Shown piece by piece: positions 46,749 through 55,816 of a DNA stretch of 64,000 bases. Position numbers and translations under genes: made by a program. Each line of letters begins with the position of its first letter. Positions within the stretch are counted from its first letter, which is position 1. The notes below the pieces were generated by a model. That model was given only the letters and a program-made list of their open reading frames with translations. It was not told where the DNA came from and searched no databases. The DNA lies in NCBI RefSeq assembly GCF_001665785.1, contig NZ_LZSO01000012.1, forward strand, positions 186,001 through 250,000, given 5' to 3'. The DNA is from Mycolicibacterium peregrinum (GTDB taxonomy: Bacteria > Actinomycetota > Actinomycetes > Mycobacteriales > Mycobacteriaceae).

Positions 46749-48050
46749 ATGTCTGTCCTGTCTTTAGCTGATTCCCGAGTCGATTCCGTGCCTGGACCGA
46801 TCGCGGTGCGGACCCGGATCAATCCCCGCCGCACCGATCCGGCGTCGATGACGCGCTACCGCGGCGGCACCTATTCGCATACGGTGGACACCGTCGTGTT
46901 CACCGACGGCACGTCGGCGCGCACCGACCTGATCAGGCTGAACCCCAACATCGAGGCTTATTCTCTGGACTTCGCCGGCATCGCGCCCACCCGCCCGTCG
47001 CGCTACGAGGTGGCCACCTGGTCAGCGGTCCGCAACCTGCATGACCGGTCCTATGAGGCAGAGGTGGACTGGATCGTCCGCAACTCCTTTCCGACCCTCG
47101 GCACGGCTGAACTGAGCCGGCGGGTACGCGCGGCCGGGGTGCCGCTGGGGTCGGCCAACGTGGCCGAACACGAGGCGATCGCGGCGACTCAGGCCGCCAT
47201 CTGGCTGTTCACCAACGGACTGGCCCTGGACAACCGGCCGCGCAACGAACCGGCGAAGGCGCGTCCCGATGCCGACGGGATCGTCTTCGAATTCGACGGA
47301 GCTCCTCAGTTGGGCGGCTACACAGTCGAATTGGAGTCGACGGCCGCGGTGTCGCTGATGCTGCAGAAGTCGCCCGACGGTGTGCGGTGGGAGGACGTGG
47401 CGGCCTCGGGACTCAACGTCGCTGCCGGTCGTGGCACGCATCGTAGGACGCTCGGGGTCGGCAGCACCGTGTCCTCGACTCGGCCCGGCCGCGGCCCGCA
47501 GGGCTACCGGTACTACCGGCTGACCGTCTTGTCCGACCGTGATGCGCTGGTTCGGATCACCGATATCAGGTTCTGGCTCAACGGTTCCGGCACGTTCGCC
47601 AACTCCGACCGGGTGGTTCATCTGTACAACTACCTGACCGCCGGGGCTCGCGCGGCCCGGCGGGCCAGCACGCCTCTGACGTTGTCGGCCGACGACGCTG
47701 TGGTCGAGGGAGGCCAGATCGGGCCGTTCCGGTTGCGGGCCACCGACAGCGCAGCACTCGAGGTGTCGCACGGGGCGGTCGTCGATCGCGACGGCCGGCA
47801 ACTGAGCGGCGCGGTGAAACCCGGTGACGAGTTCTTCCTTCGGGTGCCCCCTGGCGTCGGTCAGCTCACGCTGACCGTGCGCGTCCCGGCCACCCCCGAC
47901 GGCTTCGGCGGGCGCGTGATCACCGGGATCGCCAGCGATGGCGCGAGCGGCCTCACCCCGGTGGTGCTGGTGACCCCGGCCCAGCTGGAGGTCGAGTTCG
48001 ACGTCCAGTTCGACGCCGCGTGGTCGGACCAGCTGACCCGGAGCGCCTGA
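46749..48050 (+). CDS. TQXA/thioester-domain-like protein lacking its cysteine
   Basis: A 433-residue protein resembling Cys-Gln thioester surface proteins. The Gln motif AEHEAIAATQAAIWLFTNG is present (Gln148), but the position of the thioester Cys (usual AYCID) reads AYSLDF with Ser72. There is no signal peptide, no sorting motif and not one cysteine; only three methionines. Later domains are beta-rich (VELESTAAVSLMLQKSPDGVRWEDVA looks like a discoidin-like fold). It follows a polycysteine leader, so it should be made when cysteine is scarce. Function unknown; divergence from the encapsulin genes hints at a shared role. Confidence 0.75.
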   Translation: MSVLSLADSRVDSVPGPIAVRTRINPRRTDPASMTRYRGGTYSHTVDTVVFTDGTSARTDLIRLNPNIEAYSLDFAGIAPTRPSRYEVATWSAVRNLHDRSYEAEVDWIVRNSFPTLGTAELSRRVRAAGVPLGSANVAEHEAIAATQAAIWLFTNGLALDNRPRNEPAKARPDADGIVFEFDGAPQLGGYTVELESTAAVSLMLQKSPDGVRWEDVAASGLNVAAGRGTHRRTLGVGSTVSSTRPGRGPQGYRYYRLTVLSDRDALVRITDIRFWLNGSGTFANSDRVVHLYNYLTAGARAARRASTPLTLSADDAVVEGGQIGPFRLRATDSAALEVSHGAVVDRDGRQLSGAVKPGDEFFLRVPPGVGQLTLTVRVPATPDGFGGRVITGIASDGASGLTPVVLVTPAQLEVEFDVQFDAAWSDQLTRSA

Positions 48051-50087
48051 CTACATCGGCGCGTTGGCCGGCTGGAAGACCCCGGAACTGTCGGACTCCT
48101 CCTCGGCGCGTATGACGTGCACCACGGCGTTGATCAGGGCCAGGTGGGTGAATGCCTGCGGGAAGTTGCCCAGGTGGCGGCCGGTCCGGGGCTCGATCTC
48201 CTCGGCGTACAGGTGCAACGGGCTGGCGAACGAGAGCAACCGCTCGAGCAGATGCTTGGCCCGGCTGACCTCGCCGATCTCGACGAGTGCGGACACCAGC
48301 CAGAACGAACAGATGGTGAACGTGCCCTCTTCACCGGACAGACCGTCGTCGGTCTCCTCGACCCGGTAGCGCAGCACCAGGCCGTCCTCGGTGAGTTCGT
48401 CGGCGATCGCCAGCACCGTGGCCCGCACCCGCGGATCATCCGACGGCAGGAATCTCGTCAACACCGCGAGCAGCAGCGAGGCATCCAGCGCGTCGTCGTT
48501 GTAGCGCTGGGTCAGCACACCGCGGGAGTCCACGCCGCGGGCCAGGACGTCGGCCTTGATCTCCTCGGCGATCGCGCGCCACTGCTGCGCGTAGCTCTTC
48601 TCACCCTGCAGCTCGGCCAGCTTCGAACCTCGGTCCAGCGCCACCCAACACATGATCTTGCTGGAGGTGAAGTGCTGCGGTTCGCCGCGCACCTCCCAGA
48701 TGCCCCGGTCGGGCTCCTTCCAGTGCTTGATGGCTTCCTCGACCTGGTTCTTCAGCACCGGCCACAGCGCCTCGGGAATCTGTTCGCGCGACTTCGCGTG
48801 CAGGTACACCGAATCGAGCATGGTGCCCCAGATGTCGTGCTGCATCTGGTTGTAGGCCCCGTTGCCGATCCGCACCGGCCGGGCGTTGTCATAGCCCGAG
48901 AGGTGATGCAGTTCTTCTTCGACCAGACTGCGCTCACCGCCGACGCCGTACATCACCTGCAGTGGGTGGCGTTCGCCGTTGTTGGCACCGGACACGTCGG
49001 CGATAAACGAGAAGAAATCGTCGGCTTCTCGGTCCAGTCCGAGCGTGTACAGACCCCACAGCGCGAACGTGGAGTCTCGGATCCACGAGTAGCGGTAGTC
49101 CCAGTTACGTTCTCCCTGAGGAGTTTCCGGCAGCGATGTGGTGGGGGCGGCCAGCAGGGCGCCGGTCGGCGAGTAGGTCAGGCCCTTCAGCGTCAGCGCG
49201 CTGCGCTGGAGGTAGGACCGCCACGGGTGGTCGGGGAAGTCGCCGATGTTGATCCACTGCCGCCACGACTCACTGGTCTTCCACATCTTGTCCGAGGCCT
49301 CTTCGAAGGTCTGCGGGGCGGGATGTTTGGACCAGCTCAGTGCGACGAACACGTTGTCGCCCTCGGTGAGCCGGGTGCGGGCGCGGGCCTCGCGGCCCTC
49401 GATACCGATCCGAAGGTTGGTGGTGAGCCGCATCGTGGGGTGCGAGTCCGGGTTGCGGCTGGCGCGGGCGATGGCTTCGCCGTAGGCCGGGCCGGAGTAC
49501 TCCCACGAGGCGCTGACGCGGTGGTAGTCGAAGGCCGGTTCGCAGTTCATCACCAGTTCGACGGTGCCGCTGACGCAGCGGACCGTGCGTAGCAGGATGT
49601 GCTCGGCGTCCCAGTCCATGGGGGTGCGCCGGTGGGTGCGTGACCGGGTGTCGATGTCGTGCCACGGACCCATCACCAGGGCGTCGCGCACGATCAGCCA
49701 GCCGGTGTGGGTCTGCCAGGTGGTCTCGAGGATCAGGCTGCCCGGCAGGTAGCGCCGCGCCGAGGGAACGGTCACCCCGTAGGGGCCGAGCCGGAAGTGG
49801 CCCGCATTGCGATCCAGGATCGCGCCGAACACGCTCGGAGAGTCGGGCCGGGGGACACACAGCCACTCCACGGAACCAGCCGAGGAGATCAGGCAGGTGT
49901 TCTCGCAGTCGGACAGGAAGCCGTAGTCGGCGATCGGCGGGAAAGGGTTCCGTAGCGACGCACCCGACGAGTACGGCACGGGCGCCGTCGCCGTGAGCGG
50001 CGTCTCGGGGGCCTTCGAAGTTTCAGGGGTCTTGTCGAGTGCCGCGACGACATCCGTGGGCTCGGTGTGTTGCAGAACCATCCGCAC
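48051..50087 (-). CDS. treH: GH15-family trehalase
   Basis: A 678-residue glycoside hydrolase family 15 protein. The catalytic (alpha/alpha)6 domain shows GERNWDYRYSWIRDSTFALWGLYTLG, IWEVRGEPQHFTSSKIMCWVALDRG with a likely general-acid Glu, and EEGTFTICSFWLVSALVEIG with the second acidic residue. The N-terminal domain starts PIADYGFLSDCENTCLISSAGSVEWLC. The mycobacterial orthologue (Rv2402 type) was reported to be a trehalase rather than a glucoamylase. Residues 1-45 are low-complexity. It is convergent with the thioester-like gene, stop to stop. Confidence 0.85.
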   Translation of the reverse strand: MRMVLQHTEPTDVVAALDKTPETSKAPETPLTATAPVPYSSGASLRNPFPPIADYGFLSDCENTCLISSAGSVEWLCVPRPDSPSVFGAILDRNAGHFRLGPYGVTVPSARRYLPGSLILETTWQTHTGWLIVRDALVMGPWHDIDTRSRTHRRTPMDWDAEHILLRTVRCVSGTVELVMNCEPAFDYHRVSASWEYSGPAYGEAIARASRNPDSHPTMRLTTNLRIGIEGREARARTRLTEGDNVFVALSWSKHPAPQTFEEASDKMWKTSESWRQWINIGDFPDHPWRSYLQRSALTLKGLTYSPTGALLAAPTTSLPETPQGERNWDYRYSWIRDSTFALWGLYTLGLDREADDFFSFIADVSGANNGERHPLQVMYGVGGERSLVEEELHHLSGYDNARPVRIGNGAYNQMQHDIWGTMLDSVYLHAKSREQIPEALWPVLKNQVEEAIKHWKEPDRGIWEVRGEPQHFTSSKIMCWVALDRGSKLAELQGEKSYAQQWRAIAEEIKADVLARGVDSRGVLTQRYNDDALDASLLLAVLTRFLPSDDPRVRATVLAIADELTEDGLVLRYRVEETDDGLSGEEGTFTICSFWLVSALVEIGEVSRAKHLLERLLSFASPLHLYAEEIEPRTGRHLGNFPQAFTHLALINAVVHVIRAEEESDSSGVFQPANAPM

Positions 50088-50196
50088 ATCATCATCTGCG
50101 GATACGGGTGCCGTCTACCGGAGACACGCGTGTCGAACGTTACTGGTGCGACGGGATGAAGACCGGGCGCTGTGGACGATCGCCTACGCTTGCCCC

Positions 50197-50400
50197 ATGG
50201 CGGCAATCCTGAACTGGTGGGACGGCGTCGAACTGTGGCTGACCGGGCTGCCGTTCGGCGTGCAGACCGCGGTGGTGATGCCGGTGGTGCTGGCGTTGGC
50301 CTATGGCATCGCGGTGGTGCTCGACGGCGCGCTGGGCTGGGGAAGTACCGGGCTGCGCAGGTTGCGCCACGCCCCGGCGGACGAGGTGGAATCGGAGTGA
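50197..50400 (+). CDS. Small conserved membrane protein
   Basis: A 67-residue protein, MAAILNWWDGVELWLTG then one long hydrophobic segment at about 20-45 and a basic-acidic tail. It corresponds in position to the small Rv2401A-type membrane protein of M. tuberculosis. Its stop overlaps the next small gene by four bases (GTGA). Function unknown. Confidence 0.7.
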   Translation: MAAILNWWDGVELWLTGLPFGVQTAVVMPVVLALAYGIAVVLDGALGWGSTGLRRLRHAPADEVESE

Positions 50401-50483
50401 ACGGTATGCCGCGCTCACGTGTCACGTTGATCTTGATTCTGCTGGTTGTCCTGGTCATCGTGATGTGGTTGCTGACCCGCTAG
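50397..50483 (+). CDS. 28-residue single-helix membrane peptide
   Basis: A frame of 28 codons starting at GTG 50397 inside the previous stop: a few basic residues (PRSR) followed by one hydrophobic helix (VTLILILLVVLVIVMWLL) and TR. The four-base overlap and typical small-transmembrane-protein composition suggest it is real. No function can be assigned. Confidence 0.55.
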   Translation: MNGMPRSRVTLILILLVVLVIVMWLLTR

Positions 50484-50526
50484 CGGGGACACCTATCGCT
50501 CGACGGGCACGACGCCGGAATTCTGT

Positions 50527-50532
50527 TATTCT
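50527..50532 (+). promoter_or_regulatory. -10 element for the subI leader
   Basis: TATTCT ends seven bases before the ATG at 50540, predicting a leaderless transcript. It matches the arrangement at 46578-46591. Confidence 0.6.
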
Positions 50533-50539
50533 TCGCGCC

Positions 50540-50632
50540 ATGCATTCAGCGTCCGGCAAGACTGAGAGCCATGTCTTGGCTCTCATTGCCGTGGGTTCGT
50601 GCGCTGTTGCTGACGTCGCCTGTTGTCGCTGA
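50540..50632 (+). CDS. Cys-containing leader peptide upstream of subI
   Basis: A 30-codon frame beginning MHSASGKTES and ending GSCAVADVACCR. Three cysteine codons, two adjacent next to the stop, fit cysteine-responsive attenuation. It lies 131 bases ahead of the sulfate-binding protein gene and has its own leaderless-type promoter. A cysteine shortage would stall the ribosome at CCR and alter the folding of the leader before subI-cysTWA. Confidence 0.75.
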   Translation: MHSASGKTESHVLALIAVGSCAVADVACCR

Positions 50633-50763
50633 CTCCAACCCGTCCGCGGTTTGGTGTCGGTGGCGGTTCTGCGCCCGGATGCTGTTCTCTTGCCTCCTCG
50701 CCTCCCTCATCCTTTCCGCATGACGGACCTCGCAATGTCCGCTGTCCGCAAGAAAGGTCCTCA

Positions 50764-51807
50764 GTGCCCGTTAACAAGCTCGATCTCAGTAAGTTCTGGC
50801 GTACTGCCACCGTCCTGGCCACCACCGGCGTGCTGGCGGTCGGCTGCGGTGGCGGCGCCAGTGATGTCGCCGGCGGTGACCAGGGTGCCGCGGGTGCCGA
50901 CACCACGCTGACCCTCGTCGCGTATGCGGTGCCAGAACCGGGCTGGAGCAAGATCATCCCGGCCTTCGCCGCCAGTGAGGAAGGCAAGGGCGTTGCGGTG
51001 CGGACGTCGTACGGCGCATCGGGCGACCAGTCCCGGGCCGTGGCCGACGGCAAGCCGGCCGACATCGTGAATTTCTCGGTCGAGCCCGACGTGACCCGGT
51101 TGGTCAAGGCCGACAAGGTGGCCGACGACTGGAGCGCAGGCAATACGAAGGGCGTGCCGTTCGGTTCTGTGGTGTCATTGGTGGTGCGCAAGGGTAACCC
51201 CAAGGGCATCAAGGACTGGGACGATCTGCTGCAGCCCGGGCTCGAGGTCGTCACCCCGAGCCCGCTGAGTTCGGGTTCGGCCAAGTGGAACCTGTTGGCC
51301 CCGTACGCGGCGAAGAGCAACGGCGGCAAGGATTCCGCGGCCGGTCTGGACTTTGTGAACAAGCTGGTGACCGAGCACGTCAAGACCCGCCCGGGTTCGG
51401 GACGTGAGGCCACCGATGTGTTCCTGCAGGGCACCGGCGACGTACTGATCAGCTACGAGAACGAGGCGATCAACGTCGAGCGGCAGGGCAAGGACGTCGA
51501 GCACGTCAACCCGCCGCAGACCTTCAAGATCGAGAACCCGGTAGCGGTCGTCAAGACCAGCGCCCACGCCGACAAGGCCAAGGCGCTGGAGAACTTCCTG
51601 TTCACCGCCGAGGGCCAGAAGCTGTGGGCCGAGGCCGGATTCCGTCCGGTCGACCCGGCGGTGGCAGCGGACTTCGCCAAGGACTTCCCGACACCGGAGA
51701 AGCTGTGGACGATCGCTGATCTCGGCGGATGGAAAGAGGTCGACCCCGCGTTGTTCGACAAGGACAACGGCTCGATCACCAAGATCTACAAGCAGGCGAC
51801 TGGATGA
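50764..51807 (+). CDS. subI: Sulfate/thiosulfate-binding lipoprotein
   Basis: A 347-residue sulfate-binding protein. The signal peptide has the lipobox LAVGC, whose cysteine is the only one in the protein. The core shows VAYAVPEPGWSKIIPAF, VRTSYGASGDQSRAVADGKPADIVNFSVEPD, NPKGIKDWDDLLQPGLEVVTPSPLSSGSAKWN and YENEAI, the sulfate-binding family blocks. Start GTG 50764 has AAAGGT ten bases upstream. It overlaps cysT by four bases and begins the sulfate importer operon. Confidence 0.94.
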   Translation: MPVNKLDLSKFWRTATVLATTGVLAVGCGGGASDVAGGDQGAAGADTTLTLVAYAVPEPGWSKIIPAFAASEEGKGVAVRTSYGASGDQSRAVADGKPADIVNFSVEPDVTRLVKADKVADDWSAGNTKGVPFGSVVSLVVRKGNPKGIKDWDDLLQPGLEVVTPSPLSSGSAKWNLLAPYAAKSNGGKDSAAGLDFVNKLVTEHVKTRPGSGREATDVFLQGTGDVLISYENEAINVERQGKDVEHVNPPQTFKIENPVAVVKTSAHADKAKALENFLFTAEGQKLWAEAGFRPVDPAVAADFAKDFPTPEKLWTIADLGGWKEVDPALFDKDNGSITKIYKQATG

Positions 51808-52682
51808 CATCGGTAACGCAGACCGAGGCAGCCGAACCTGGTTCGGCTGAGCCCGCGCCGGGGGATTCCACCCTCGGCGCGCGGCCCGGCCGCTACGGCA
51901 GCACCTCGCTGCGCGTGGGGGCGGCGTCGATCTGGTTGAGCGTCATCGTGCTGCTGCCGCTGGCGGCCATCGTGTGGCAGGCCGCCGGCGGCGGGTGGAA
52001 CGCCTTCTGGTTGGCAGTCACCTCCAACGCGGCGGTGGAATCGTTCCGGGTGACGCTCACCATCTCGGCGGGCGTGACGGTGGTGAACCTCTTCTTCGGC
52101 CTGATCGTGGCCTGGGTGCTCACCCGTGACGACTTCCCCGGCAAGCGACTGGTCGACTCGGTGATCGACCTGCCGTTCGCCTTACCGACCATCGTGGCGA
52201 GTCTGGTGATGCTGGCGCTCTACGGTCCCGCCAGCCCGGTCGGCCTGCACCTGCAGCACACCAAATGGGGCGTCGGCGTCGCGCTGCTGTTCGTCACGTT
52301 GCCGTTCGTGGTGCGTTCCGTGCAGCCGGTGCTGCTGGAACTGGACCGCGATGTGGAGGAAGCCGCCGCTTCGCTGGGCGCCAACACTTTCACCATCCTG
52401 ACCAAGATCATCCTGCCTGCGCTGCTGCCCTCATTGCTGTCGGGTGCCGGCCTGGCGTTCTCCCGTGCCATCGGGGAGTTCGGTTCGGTGGTGCTGATCG
52501 GTGGCGCGGTACCCGGTGAGACCGAGGTGTCTTCGCAGTGGATCCGGACTCTGATCGAAAACGACGATCGCACCGGTGCTGCGGCGATCTCCATTGTGCT
52601 GCTGGTGATCTCGTTCGTGGTGCTGTTCGTGTTGCGGGCGGTGGGCTCGCGCGCAGCCAAGCGTGAGGAGCTTTCGGCATGA
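51804..52682 (+). CDS. cysT: Sulfate ABC permease CysT
   Basis: A 292-residue CysT (CysU) permease: polar N-terminal 35 residues, then about six helices, VIDLPFALPTIVASLVMLALYG and the EAA loop ELDRDVEEAAASLGANTFTILTKIILPALLPSLLSG. It is coupled to subI and cysW by four-base overlaps. With CysW, CysA and SubI it imports sulfate and thiosulfate. No cysteine in the sequence. Confidence 0.94.
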   Translation: MTSVTQTEAAEPGSAEPAPGDSTLGARPGRYGSTSLRVGAASIWLSVIVLLPLAAIVWQAAGGGWNAFWLAVTSNAAVESFRVTLTISAGVTVVNLFFGLIVAWVLTRDDFPGKRLVDSVIDLPFALPTIVASLVMLALYGPASPVGLHLQHTKWGVGVALLFVTLPFVVRSVQPVLLELDRDVEEAAASLGANTFTILTKIILPALLPSLLSGAGLAFSRAIGEFGSVVLIGGAVPGETEVSSQWIRTLIENDDRTGAAAISIVLLVISFVVLFVLRAVGSRAAKREELSA

Positions 52683-53500
52683 CGCTCTCACCGCCGGTTC
52701 GTTACCTGCTGCGCTTTCTGGCACTGGCTTACGTGGCCGTGCTGGTGGTGGTTCCGGTCGGACTGATCCTCCTGCGCACCTTCAGTCCGGGCATCGGTGC
52801 GTTCTTCGCATCGGTGGGCACCCCGGCGGCCATCTCGGCTCTGCAGCTGTCGTTGTTGGTCGTGGCGATCGTGGTGCCGCTGAACGTATTGTTCGGCGTT
52901 CCCACCGCGCTCGTGTTGGCCCGCAACCGGTTCCGCGGCAAGAGTGCTCTGCAAGCGGTCATCGACCTACCGTTCGCGGTCTCTCCGGTGGTCGTGGGTG
53001 TCGCCCTGATCCTGCTGTGGGGTTCGGCCGGGCTGCTCGGCTTCGTCGAGAACAACCTCGGATTCAAGATCATCTTCGGAATCCCGGGCATCGTGCTCGC
53101 CAGCATCTTCGTCACGGTGCCGTTCGTGATCCGTGAGGTCGAGCCGGTGCTGCACGAGATCGGCACCGACCAGGAGGAAGCCGCCGCGACGCTGGGATCG
53201 ACCTGGTGGCAGACGTTTTGGCGGATCACCCTGCCGTCCATCCGGTGGGGACTGACCTACGGGATCGTGCTGACCGTCGCCCGCACGCTGGGGGAGTTCG
53301 GTGCGGTGATCATGGTGTCCTCGAATCTGCCGGGAACCTCGCAGACGCTGACCCTCTTGGTGGCCGACCGCTACAACCGCGGCACCGCCGATTCGGTGTA
53401 CGGGGCGTATGCCATCTCGACATTGCTCATGGCGGTGGCCGTGATCGTCCTGGTGGTCCAGGTGGTCCTCGACCGACGCCGAACCAAGGCCACGCAGTAG
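52679..53500 (+). CDS. cysW: Sulfate ABC permease CysW
   Basis: A 273-residue CysW permease: [83 protein letters not shown] (EAA loop) and [18 protein letters not shown]. Overlaps cysT by ATGA; cysA follows after 22 bases with an AGAAGGAGA site. Contains no cysteine. Confidence 0.94.
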   Translation: MTLSPPVRYLLRFLALAYVAVLVVVPVGLILLRTFSPGIGAFFASVGTPAAISALQLSLLVVAIVVPLNVLFGVPTALVLARNRFRGKSALQAVIDLPFAVSPVVVGVALILLWGSAGLLGFVENNLGFKIIFGIPGIVLASIFVTVPFVIREVEPVLHEIGTDQEEAAATLGSTWWQTFWRITLPSIRWGLTYGIVLTVARTLGEFGAVIMVSSNLPGTSQTLTLLVADRYNRGTADSVYGAYAISTLLMAVAVIVLVVQVVLDRRRTKATQ

Positions 53501-53522
53501 GCCTGAGAAGGAGACAAGAGCT

Positions 53523-54608
53523 ATGACAGACGCGATCGTGGTTCGGGGCGCCAACAAGCGCTATGGCGATTTTGCGGCGCTCGACAACATCGACTTCGAG
53601 GTGCCGTCAGGTTCGTTGACCGCGTTGTTGGGCCCGAGCGGCTCGGGCAAGTCGACCCTGCTGCGTGCCATCGCGGGCCTGGATCAACCCGACAGTGGCA
53701 CCATCACCATCAACGGGCGCGATGTCACCGGGATACCGCCGCAGCGCCGCGGGATCGGTTTCGTGTTCCAGCACTATGCGGCGTTCAAACATCTGACGGT
53801 CCGCGACAACGTGGCATTCGGCCTCAAGATCCGCAAGCGTCCCAAGGCCGAGGTCAAGGAGAAGGTCGACAACCTGCTGGAAGTGGTGGGGCTGGCCGGT
53901 TTTCAGACCCGCTACCCGAACCAGCTCTCCGGTGGTCAGCGCCAGCGTATGGCGCTGGCGCGGGCATTGGCGGTGGATCCGCAGGTGCTGTTGCTCGACG
54001 AACCATTCGGGGCGCTGGACGCCAAGGTGCGTGACGATCTGCGCACCTGGCTGCGCCGCCTGCACGACGAGGTACATGTCACGACGGTGCTCGTGACGCA
54101 CGACCAGGCCGAGGCGCTGGATGTGGCCGACCGCATCGCGGTCCTCAACAAGGGCCGCATCGAGCAGGTCGGCTCGCCGACCGCGGTCTACGACGAGCCG
54201 GCCAACGCATTCGTGATGTCGTTCCTGGGTGCCGTGTCTGAACTGAACGGAATCCTGGTGCGTCCGCATGACATTCGCGTCGGCCGTAACCCGGAGCTGG
54301 CCGTTGCCGCCGGTGACGGCACGGCCGAGGCCACCGGGGTGCTGCGCGCCACCATCGACCGGATCGTGATGCTGGGCTTCGAGGTTCGGGTCGAACTGAC
54401 CGGTGCCGCAACCCACGTGCCGTTCACCGCGCAGATCACCCGCGGTGACGCCGAGGCGCTCGGGTTGCGGGAGGGCGACACGGTCTATGTGCGCGCCACG
54501 CGGGTTCCGCAGATCGCCGGGGGAGTACAGATTCCGGGGAGCGACAAGGAATCGCCGAATAACTCTGAGAAGAGCAGTGACGAGGATGAGGCGCTGACCG
54601 TCAGCTGA
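53523..54608 (+). CDS. cysA: Sulfate ABC ATPase CysA
   Basis: A 361-residue ATPase: Walker [10 protein letters not shown], signature [15 protein letters not shown], Walker [17 protein letters not shown], then the TOBE-like C-terminal domain ([41 protein letters not shown]). The last 25 residues are acidic and low-complexity. Energises CysTW. No cysteine. The stop codon lies in the loop of a perfect 12-bp hairpin. Confidence 0.95.
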   Translation: MTDAIVVRGANKRYGDFAALDNIDFEVPSGSLTALLGPSGSGKSTLLRAIAGLDQPDSGTITINGRDVTGIPPQRRGIGFVFQHYAAFKHLTVRDNVAFGLKIRKRPKAEVKEKVDNLLEVVGLAGFQTRYPNQLSGGQRQRMALARALAVDPQVLLLDEPFGALDAKVRDDLRTWLRRLHDEVHVTTVLVTHDQAEALDVADRIAVLNKGRIEQVGSPTAVYDEPANAFVMSFLGAVSELNGILVRPHDIRVGRNPELAVAAGDGTAEATGVLRATIDRIVMLGFEVRVELTGAATHVPFTAQITRGDAEALGLREGDTVYVRATRVPQIAGGVQIPGSDKESPNNSEKSSDEDEALTVS

Positions 54609-54620
54609 GACGGTCAGCGC
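54591..54620 (+). terminator. Hairpin terminator spanning the cysA stop codon
   Basis: GCGCTGACCGTC (54591-54602) pairs perfectly with GACGGTCAGCGC (54609-54620); the six-base loop AGCTGA contains the TGA stop. It ends the sulfate operon just before the convergent cstR gene. No U-tract follows. Confidence 0.65.
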
Positions 54621-54633
54621 TACCCGGCCGCGG

Positions 54634-54903
<270 letters not shown>

Positions 54904-54929
54904 TTAACGTTGAGTTTCTTGCTTCGATC

Positions 54930-54945
54930 ATACCCTCGGGGGTAT
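54930..54945. promoter_or_regulatory. CstR/CsoR-type operator upstream of cstR
   Basis: ATACCC (54930-54935), four bases TCGG, GGGTAT (54940-54945): the ATACCC-G/C-rich-GGGTAT palindrome bound by CsoR/CstR proteins. It sits 35 bases ahead of the cstR start, between it and tauE, giving autoregulation. Two similar sites occur at 59068-59117. Confidence 0.8.
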
Positions 54946-54955
54946 GTGGGTGTGG

Positions 54956-55816
54956 TTATGTTGCCGCAGCGGGTGGACCGAAGAGCCACCGCAACGGGCA
55001 CCATCCCAGCCGCGCGCAGCTGAGGTTGCCGAGGCCGGCCAGCACGGTCAGGCCTGCCGCGGTGAGCCCCACGGCAGGGTGAATCTCCTGGCCCAGAATC
55101 AGTGCCGCCATGAGCAACACGAACCAGCCGAAGGCCCGGCGCACCGCTTCGGGGTCGACGTGCGCGATCAGGCGGGTACCCAGCAGGCTGCCCAGCACCG
55201 CCGCCGCGGTGACCGCGCCTGCGATAGTCCAGTCGATCGGCACTGTGCTCAGATGGCCCGCCAGACCTGCCGCCGAGTTCATGGTGATCACCAGCAGAGA
55301 GGTTCCCACCGCGACAGGCATGGGTAGACCGCCCAGCAGTGCCAGGGCGGGCACCACCAGGAATCCGCCACCGGCGCCGACGGCTCCGGTCACCACCCCG
55401 ACTCCCAGACCCATCAAGAGGACCTTGGCGACCGGGAGCGTCCGCGTCGTCGGCTCGCACGTCTTGCGGCCCTTGATCATTGCGATACCCGTAGCGATCA
55501 TCACGACCGTGAAGGCGGTCAACAGCACCGATCCGGCAACGACAAAGCTCAGCAGTCCGCCCAGATATGCGCCGACCATGCCGGCCGCACCGAACATCAG
55601 GCCGCTGCGCCACTGCACCCGGCCGGCGCGCGCATGAGACAGCGTGCTGACCGCGCTGGTCACCCCGACGACCAGCAGCGAGGTGGCGATCGCCTGCTTG
55701 GCCTCCATGCCGGCCACGTAAGCCAGCAGCGGAACGGTCAGGATGGAGCCGCCCCCGCCGAGGAGTCCGAGGGACACCCCGACCAGGACGGCCAGCGCGA
55801 CAGCGAGGGCGATCAT
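54956..55816 (-). CDS. TauE/SafE-family sulfur-compound exporter
   Basis: A 286-residue TauE/SafE (DUF81) membrane protein with about eight helices: GVSLGLLGGGGSILTVPLLAYVAGM and its repeat GVVTGAVGAGGGFLVVPALALLGGLPM are the paired signature motifs. Family members move sulfite, thiosulfate or sulfoacetate across the membrane. Overlaps the rhodanese gene by four bases; last structural gene of the persulfide operon before cstR. Confidence 0.9.
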   Translation of the reverse strand: MIALAVALAVLVGVSLGLLGGGGSILTVPLLAYVAGMEAKQAIATSLLVVGVTSAVSTLSHARAGRVQWRSGLMFGAAGMVGAYLGGLLSFVVAGSVLLTAFTVVMIATGIAMIKGRKTCEPTTRTLPVAKVLLMGLGVGVVTGAVGAGGGFLVVPALALLGGLPMPVAVGTSLLVITMNSAAGLAGHLSTVPIDWTIAGAVTAAAVLGSLLGTRLIAHVDPEAVRRAFGWFVLLMAALILGQEIHPAVGLTAAGLTVLAGLGNLSCARLGWCPLRWLFGPPAAAT

